Source of the DNA: Glycocaulis sp050485565
GTDB taxonomy: Bacteria; Pseudomonadota; Alphaproteobacteria; Caulobacterales; Maricaulaceae
Assembly (NCBI RefSeq): GCF_050485565.1
Contig: NZ_JBJHBQ010000008.1
Coordinates: 62,001 to 126,000, forward strand
Reading direction: 5' to 3'
Length of the DNA stretch: 64,000 nucleotides
Under the pieces are notes generated by a model. It saw only the letters and a list, made by a program, of their open reading frames with translations. It was not told the origin of the DNA and did not search any database. The translations under genes were made by a program, and so were the position numbers. Below are positions 59,181-64,000 of the stretch, one piece after another; the stretch's first letter is position 1, and each line of letters starts with the position of its first letter.

Positions 59181-60034
59181 CCTGCCCGCGAACGCTCCCG
59201 CTCGGCGCGCTGGCGCGCATCCGCGCCGGCATTGGGATACTCCTGAGAGAAGGAGCCGAGCACGTTGCAGGCGGCTGCCCGCTGATCCATCGCCGCCAGT
59301 GATGCGCCCAGACGCACCAGCGCATCGGGTCCGCGCTCACCGCGCCGGTCCGCGCGCAGCGAGGACATATAGGCGTCTGCCGCATCCTGATAATCACCTT
59401 GGGCAAAATGGGTTTCACCCAGCCAGTACCAAGCCTGACCGGTCATCGGATGCCCGGAATGCACCTCGACAAAGCTGGCAAAACGTTCCTGCGCACCGGC
59501 AAAATCACCATCGAGAAGGCGCGAGCGCGCACGCGCAAACGCTTCATCTGGGTCAGAGGGGGCAGAGGCCGCTTCGCGGCTGGCGGATTCTGTGGCACCG
59601 GAAGACGCGGCCGCAGCCTCCGCATCTGCACGTGTGGCCGGCAGATTGCTGCCCTGAAGGCTCAGGGGCCGCGTCGCGGCGGCACGCGCATCCGCATGGG
59701 GGTCGTCCGGATCGGTGACGGCCAGTTCGCCATCCTCGCCGGACAAAAGGCGGCGCATGGCGGTGTTGAGCCGGTCAACTTCCTGACGCAGGCGCCGGTT
59801 CTCGAAGGTCAGCGTTTCCAGCTCACCGGTCAGGGAGCGCTGCTCACGCTCCAGCGCCTCGACGCGCATCATCAGGCTCTCGGCCACCGGATCACCGGCA
59901 AGCGATTGCTGCTCCATCTCGTTCAGGCGCGCCTCTATGGCGTCCATGCGCATCGTCAATGCCCGGCTGGACTGGGCATGGGCCGTCCCCGCAAGGAGAC
60001 CAAAGCCAATCAGGAGAGAAACGAGCCAGCGCAT
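59171..60034 (-). CDS. cpoB: Tol-Pal protein CpoB (YbgF)
   Basis: 287 aa. Signal peptide (about 1-20, ending GTAHAQ), a coiled coil (SRALTMRMDAIEARLNEMEQ, then VESLMMRVEALEREQRSLTG), an Ala/Ser-rich linker and C-terminal TPR repeats (SRLLDGDFAGAQERFASFVE, AWYWLGETHFAQGDYQDAAD). Coordinates outer-membrane constriction with peptidoglycan synthesis at division. Last of the Tol-Pal cluster. Confidence 0.94.
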   Translation of the reverse strand: MRWLVSLLIGFGLLAGTAHAQSSRALTMRMDAIEARLNEMEQQSLAGDPVAESLMMRVEALEREQRSLTGELETLTFENRRLRQEVDRLNTAMRRLLSGEDGELAVTDPDDPHADARAAATRPLSLQGSNLPATRADAEAAAASSGATESASREAASAPSDPDEAFARARSRLLDGDFAGAQERFASFVEVHSGHPMTGQAWYWLGETHFAQGDYQDAADAYMSSLRADRRGERGPDALVRLGASLAAMDQRAAACNVLGSFSQEYPNAGADARQRAERERSRAGCR

Positions 60035-60192
60035 GCCATCACCTCTGGAAAACAAAACCCATCACCAACTGGAATCGCGCGTCAACCGCGCCCGGTCAAG
60101 GGCCAAGCCTGACGAATGCAAGGGGCGAAATTGCGGCATGGCCTGTCGGACCCGGCCGGTCTGCGCCCCTGCAGGCAGGCCCCGGACATAAT

Positions 60193-60236
60193 AAAGGCTC
60201 GCCAGCATGACCGGATGATCATGCCGGCGAGCCTTT
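60193..60236 (-). terminator. Terminator-like hairpin after pal
   Basis: Minus strand AAAGGCTCGCCGGCATGA / TCATGCTGGCGAGCCTTT, 17 of 18 pairs with an 8-nt loop, ending about 34 bp after the pal stop codon and followed by ATTAT. Separates pal from cpoB transcription. Confidence 0.75.
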
Positions 60237-60269
60237 AAGCTCCGCAGTGGCAACGGGATTACCCGTTGA

Positions 60270-60779
60270 CTAGGACACCGCGCCAGACGTCACGACAGTG
60301 ATGCTGTTCCGGTTCTGGGCCCAGCACGATTCCGTGGACTGGGTGCAGGACGGACGCTCTTTGCCGTAAGAGACTGTCGAGATGCGCGAGGCGTCGACGC
60401 CCTGGCTGACCAGGAAGTCACGCACCGAGTTTGCACGGCGAGCACCAAGCGCGAGGTTGTACTCACGCGTACCGCGCTCGTCGCAATTACCGGCGACGAG
60501 GATGCGGGTGCCGGGGTATTGGGCAAGCCACGCAGCCTGACGGCGCAGGGTTTCGCGCGAGGCGTTGTCCAGGTCGAAGCGGTCGAGACCGAAGAAAACG
60601 CGGTCGCCCGCATTTTGTTCGAAGTCCGCGATCGAACCGGGCACAGGGCCGGTGGTGCGGGTGTCGGTGGCGCCGCCAGTATTGGTTTCCGGCACGACCG
60701 GGGTTTCATCCGGGCGGCTGGCGCAGGCGGTTACGAGAAGGCTGCACGCTGCCAGAGCAGCGAACGGAGCGAGTTTCAT
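60270..60779 (-). CDS. pal: Peptidoglycan-associated lipoprotein Pal
   Basis: 169 aa. Lipobox in LVTAC (Cys about 19), then the OmpA-like domain: DRVFFGLDRFDLDNASRETL (about 50-69), ILVAGNCDERGTREYNLALG (the peptidoglycan-binding part) and GARRANSVRDFLVSQGVDAS. Anchors outer membrane to the cell wall. ATG 60779 preferred over the 60797 extension. Confidence 0.97.
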   Translation of the reverse strand: MKLAPFAALAACSLLVTACASRPDETPVVPETNTGGATDTRTTGPVPGSIADFEQNAGDRVFFGLDRFDLDNASRETLRRQAAWLAQYPGTRILVAGNCDERGTREYNLALGARRANSVRDFLVSQGVDASRISTVSYGKERPSCTQSTESCWAQNRNSITVVTSGAVS

Positions 60780-60893
60780 CGGAGCTAAGTCCCTCAATAG
60801 TGTCCGTGCAGCACGCCTGCACGGCCTGTTCCTCCATACACCACATTCGAAGGCAAATCGATATGGGTGTGCGAACTATTTTCTGCTGCCAGA

Positions 60894-62249
60894 TCAGTCC
60901 AGCAGTGGCGACCAGGCAGCATCGGACGCGGCTCCCTGGGTGGGCAGCCGGCGCAGGTTGAACCCGCCCAGATCCACGCTCCAGATCGCGTAGCGCGTCC
61001 CGGTCGTGGAATAGTCGCCACGCGTAAACAACAGCATGCGGCCATTGGGCGACCAGGCAGGTGTATCTACAAAATACCCGTCATAGAGAATTCGTTCCTC
61101 GCCAGAGCCATCGGCACGCATCACGCCCAGCGAGAACATCGAGCCCTGCTGCTTGATGAAGGCGATCAGATCACCGCGCGGCGACCAGACCGGGCTGGTA
61201 TAGCGGCCCGGACCGAAGCTGATCCGGCGCTGGTCGGTGCCATCAGCGTTCATCACATAAATCTGCGGCTGACCCGAACGGTTTGAGGCAAAGGCGATCT
61301 GGCGGCCATCGGGCGAATAGGTCGGCTCGGTGTCATCGGACGGATTGCTGGTCAACTGGCGCAGCGCGCGCGTGCGCAGGTCGAATCCGTACAGATCATG
61401 GCGGCCGCGGCGCTCAACCGACATCACAAGCTCGCGCCCATTGGGGTGGAAGCGCGCAGACAGGGATTGGCCGCCGCCGGTGATGGCTGCGTTGCTGCTG
61501 TCGAACAGCGCTTCCTGACGGCCGGTCTGCAGATCGTAGAGATAGCTGGTCGCCTGCAGGTCACGGAATGAGACATAGGTGATCTGCTGGCTGGTCGGCG
61601 AGTAGTTCGGCAGGAGCGCCATATAGGAGCGGTCAGTCAGGAAGGAGGGATTGGCCCCGTCCTGATCCATGATGACCAGGCGGCGCGTCGGCTCGCCATC
61701 GGGGCCCTCGCCTTCGGACACATAGACAATGCGCGTGTCGAAAAAGCCGCTCTCGCCGGTCAGCCGCTCATAGACCGCGTCGGAGACCTTGTGAGCGAGG
61801 CGGCGCCAGTTTTCCGGCACGGAGGTGAACTGCATGCCCAGAAGCTGTTGCTCGGCAGCGGTGTCCCAGAGGCGGAAAGCCACCAGCAGCCGGCCCTGAT
61901 CGTCAATGCTGACCCGGCCCACCAGAAGGGCGGAGGCATTGATGAGCCGCCAGTCGGCAAAACGGGGCCTGAGATCGATATTGGTGATGTCCTCGATAAA
62001 GGCGTCCTGGGAAACCGGCGCAAACAGGCCCGAATTGGCCAGGTTATTGGTCACCACCCGCGCAATGTCGGCGCCCGTCTCGGCGCTTTGCGTATCCTGC
62101 GCGATGAAGTCGGTAATCGCGATCGGGAAGGGATCGACATTGCCGTCCGTGACGGTAACGACAAGCGGGCTGCCCGATTGGGCGAAAGCAGGCGCCGCAA
62201 GCGCTGCAATCATGGCGAACATGGCGGCTAGGCGGGCCAGAAAACGCAT
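60894..62249 (-). CDS. tolB: Tol-Pal periplasmic protein TolB
   Basis: 451 aa. Signal peptide (1-23, ending APAFAQS), an N-terminal alpha/beta domain (about 30-165) and a beta-propeller whose blades carry PTYSPDGRQIAFASNRSG, SPVWSPRGDLIAFIKQQ and TPAWSPNGRMLLFTRG repeats. Binds Pal. Follows a 304-bp gap occupied by the MITE-like element. Confidence 0.97.
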   Translation of the reverse strand: MRFLARLAAMFAMIAALAAPAFAQSGSPLVVTVTDGNVDPFPIAITDFIAQDTQSAETGADIARVVTNNLANSGLFAPVSQDAFIEDITNIDLRPRFADWRLINASALLVGRVSIDDQGRLLVAFRLWDTAAEQQLLGMQFTSVPENWRRLAHKVSDAVYERLTGESGFFDTRIVYVSEGEGPDGEPTRRLVIMDQDGANPSFLTDRSYMALLPNYSPTSQQITYVSFRDLQATSYLYDLQTGRQEALFDSSNAAITGGGQSLSARFHPNGRELVMSVERRGRHDLYGFDLRTRALRQLTSNPSDDTEPTYSPDGRQIAFASNRSGQPQIYVMNADGTDQRRISFGPGRYTSPVWSPRGDLIAFIKQQGSMFSLGVMRADGSGEERILYDGYFVDTPAWSPNGRMLLFTRGDYSTTGTRYAIWSVDLGGFNLRRLPTQGAASDAAWSPLLD

Positions 62250-62279
62250 CTGTTAGCTCCTGTCGTTCAGGCGGGGTTA

Positions 62280-62546
62280 GGACCTGCACTCATAAAGGTT
62301 TCGGGCGTGACGCGTAGCAGATTTCGCGCCTGAAAAGGAGAGACGATCGCCGTGGAGCACTCCTCCACAAGAACGGCTCGACGCCGTCAGGGGGGAAATC
62401 TGCCGCGCCCCGAAGGGGTATGGCGAAAATCGCCCACTATTACGTCGCAGTCCCTCGAAAGGGGACGGCCCTTCCGTCGGGCCTGCTCCTGATATTGAAC
62501 GATTTTCACCCATATCACGCTCCAAACCCTTTATGAGTGCAGGTCC
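62280..62546. mobile_element. MITE-like element between tolA and tolB
   Basis: 267 bp bounded by perfect 19-bp terminal inverted repeats GGACCTGCACTCATAAAGG (left, 62280-62298; right 62528-62546 inverted), each flanked by TA (62278-62279 and 62547-62548), the target duplication of IS630/Tc1-type elements. Internal sequence has no transposase; the minus-strand frame across it (62277-62711) has no transposase-like content. The right end lies 5 bp after the tolA stop codon. Confidence 0.85.
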
Positions 62547-62553
62547 TACCACA

Positions 62554-63390
62554 CTATCGATTTGACGGATGGAAATTGACCGTAATGCGGCGCCATTGCT
62601 GATACTGGCCGGCGGGCATGGTGTAGGGCGCACATTCGATGACGGCGCGCACAGCCCGCTCACCGGCAAGGCGCATATAGGGGTTGGGCGAACCCAGCAC
62701 GCGGTTGGCATCTACCAGCCTCGGCGGCGCGCTCAAGGACCCGTCACGCTCCAGCTGCACCTCTACCGATACCCGCAAGGAGGCAGGGTCCGGCGCATCG
62801 GAGGGCTCACGCCAGCAGCGCGAGGTCTGGCTGCGGAAGAGATCGGACATGGTAGCCGTCATCGCCGTTCCGGCCCCGGCACCCTGGCGGGTTTCACCCT
62901 CGTCGGCGGGACGGTTCTGCGCGCTCTGTTGGCGGGAGCGGTCTACAAGGCTGGAGAGCGCATCGAGATCAAGCCCCTGCTGCTGTTGCGGCTGGGGACG
63001 CGGCTGCGGGCGCTGCGGCTCTGGCCGGGGTTCAGGCTGGGGCGGAACGGGCTCGGGTTCCGGCTCGCGCACAGGTTCCGGCTCGGGCTCGGGTTGCGGC
63101 TCTTCGGTGGGCGGCAGCGGAATGGGTTCGGGCTCGGACACCTGCGGCTCAGGCTCTGGTTCGGGCGCTACCGGCTGCGGGCGCTCGATGACTTCCGGTT
63201 CGGGTTCCGGGCGCGGTTCGGGCGCGGCCGCGCGTATATTGGTCGTGTCGGCCAGCGTTACCAGCTCGACGGGAACCAGCACGCTCTCACTGTCGAGCTG
63301 GCTGGCGGAACGGGGGAAATAGATGAACGCGCTCGCAAACAGCGAGAGGTGCAGCACCAGCGATAGGATGAAGCTGGCAAACGAGCGCAT
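62554..63390 (-). CDS. tolA: Tol-Pal protein TolA
   Basis: 278 aa. One N-terminal membrane helix (FASFILSLVLHLSLFASAF, about 4-22), a Pro/Glu/Val-rich extended region (about 55-150, EPEPE repeats, then Gln-rich) and a TonB-C-like C-terminal domain (YRVSVEVQLERDGS-like stretch LRVSVEVQLERDGSLSAPPR, MRLAGERAVRAVIECAPY). Links TolQR to TolB/Pal. The EPEP tract is coding, not a repeat array. Starts 23 bp after tolR. Confidence 0.93.
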   Translation of the reverse strand: MRSFASFILSLVLHLSLFASAFIYFPRSASQLDSESVLVPVELVTLADTTNIRAAAPEPRPEPEPEVIERPQPVAPEPEPEPQVSEPEPIPLPPTEEPQPEPEPEPVREPEPEPVPPQPEPRPEPQRPQPRPQPQQQQGLDLDALSSLVDRSRQQSAQNRPADEGETRQGAGAGTAMTATMSDLFRSQTSRCWREPSDAPDPASLRVSVEVQLERDGSLSAPPRLVDANRVLGSPNPYMRLAGERAVRAVIECAPYTMPAGQYQQWRRITVNFHPSNR

Positions 63391-63413
63391 GACGCTTAAA
63401 AAACGCTTTCCTG

Positions 63414-63845
63414 CTACTGGTTCAACGGATCGGTCACAAGACCGATATTGGCGTAGCCAGCCGATGACACGCGCGCCATCACACGCATGACCTCGCCATA
63501 GCCCACCGCCTCGTCGGCACGGATATAGACACGCGCCTCAGACCCGGTGCGCGAGATCGCCTCCAGACGCGGCACCAGCTCGTCAAAGCCGACCCGCGTT
63601 TCCTGCAGGAAGATCGAGCCATCGGCCTGGATGGTGATGGTCAGCGGCTCTTCCGACGTGGTCATGGCCCGCGCTTCGGTATCGGGCAGGTTCACATCCA
63701 CACCGACGGTCAGCAGCGGGGCTGCGACCATGAACACGATCAGCAGCACCAGCATCACATCGACGTAAGGCACGATGTTGATCTCTGCCTTGGGCTTCCA
63801 GCGGCGGCTGCTCCTGCGGCCGCCCATATCGACCGGACCGGCCAT
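63414..63845 (-). CDS. tolR: Tol-Pal protein TolR
   Basis: 143 aa. ExbD/TolR family: KAEINIVPYVDVMLVLLIVF (about 18-37) with the proton-channel Asp, then a periplasmic domain ending VMARVSSAGYANIGLVTDPL. Energises TolA with TolQ. ATG 63845 immediately follows the tolQ stop. Confidence 0.97.
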   Translation of the reverse strand: MAGPVDMGGRRSSRRWKPKAEINIVPYVDVMLVLLIVFMVAAPLLTVGVDVNLPDTEARAMTTSEEPLTITIQADGSIFLQETRVGFDELVPRLEAISRTGSEARVYIRADEAVGYGEVMRVMARVSSAGYANIGLVTDPLNQ

Positions 63846-64000
63846 CTATCCCTCCCGCGCTGCGAGGGCGGACAGATCGTCGACAAAGCCTTCCAGCCGG
63901 ACGGCATATTTGGCGAGCTGGGAGGAGAGCGCGTTGAAGAAAATCACCGCCGGAATGGCGGCCACAAGGCCCAGACCCGTTGCAAACAGCGCCTCGGCGA
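63846..64000 (-). CDS. tolQ: Tol-Pal protein TolQ, C-terminal end only
   Basis: 51 codons to the stop at 63846-63848, reading in from the right edge: EALFATGLGLVAAIPAVIFF (a TolQ/ExbB membrane helix with the pattern expected), then NALSSQLAKYAVRLEGFVDD. The N-terminal part lies outside the window. No gap before tolR: its stop and the tolR ATG are adjacent. Confidence 0.93.
   Translation of the reverse strand, partial: AEALFATGLGLVAAIPAVIFFNALSSQLAKYAVRLEGFVDDLSALAAREG

Noticed and set aside
62277..62711. 144-aa minus-strand ORF spanning the tolA end and the MITE
   Set aside because: Runs out of frame through the tolA 3' end into the inverted-repeat element; no transposase-like sequence.
63060..63240. 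GGTTCGGGCT-type repeats resembling a tandem repeat array
   Set aside because: They encode the EPEPE tract of TolA, a known property of the protein.
1..64000. CRISPR array, rRNA or tRNA genes
   Set aside because: No regularly spaced repeats and no tRNA-type GGTTCGAATCC arms were seen on either strand.

Overview
The window is high-GC alphaproteobacterial chromosome. The gene content points to the dimorphic, stalk/pole-organising lineages (Caulobacterales/Maricaulales, Hyphomonadaceae-like): a PodJ-like polar organiser, FliX, a CheL-type rod-binding protein and FlbY, perfect TTAA-N7-TTAA CtrA boxes and GG/GC (-24/-12) sigma-54 promoters in front of flagellar genes, a GANTC site at the podJ start, a class I lysyl-tRNA synthetase and a cysteine-poor DksA. 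The species is not identifiable from the sequence alone.

Layout. 1-1.8 kb: a MerR (LiuR-like) regulator leading an acyl-CoA dehydrogenase operon that runs off the left edge. 1.9-9.5 kb: an acidic secreted protein, the PodJ-like protein, then TauE/SafE, TIGR02186 and DUF3429 membrane genes. 9.5-13.7 kb: a nested palindromic repeat, then the ligase-associated repair pair pdeM and lhr with a CatB-type acetyltransferase between them. 13.8-24.6 kb: prolyl oligopeptidase lipoprotein, a duplicated MNT/HEPN toxin-antitoxin locus, GST, AbgT transporter, MscS, a degenerate receiver protein, two hotdog thioesterases, an amine-oxidase-like flavoprotein, a DUF2256 zinc mini-protein and an UrcA protein. 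24.6-36.8 kb: alcohol dehydrogenase, MATE pump, pyrD-DUF952, an S24 repressor, two separate small XRE-regulator/membrane-protein modules with palindromic operators, AraC, lysyl-tRNA synthetase, an AT-rich accessory patch, peroxiredoxin and SixA. 36.9-39.2 kb: GT2 glycosyltransferase and membrane proteins.

39.2-55.5 kb is a flagellar region built in several transcription units: fliO-fliP; flgB-flgC-fliE; fliL-fliM-DUF6468-motE plus a large AMIN-like/TPR secreted protein; flgF-flgG-flgA-flgH behind a near-perfect sigma-54 promoter; fliX divergent from flgI-cheL-flbY. CtrA boxes lie upstream of flgB and fliX and sigma-54 promoters upstream of flgF and flgI, consistent with the class II to class III flagellar hierarchy. 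Two small STAS-like paralogues and dksA are interspersed.

55.5-64 kb: ftsH, tilS and the complete Tol-Pal envelope cluster (tolQ-tolR-tolA-tolB-pal-cpoB, tolQ truncated by the right edge). A 267-bp MITE-like element with 19-bp perfect terminal inverted repeats and TA duplications sits between tolA and tolB. No tRNA, rRNA, CRISPR array or intact transposase was found. The least ordinary items are the MNT/HEPN duplication with a conserved antitoxin half and a truncated toxin, the XRE/membrane modules with multi-operator promoters, the tol MITE and a tandem array of perfect hairpins at 29.2-29.4 kb.
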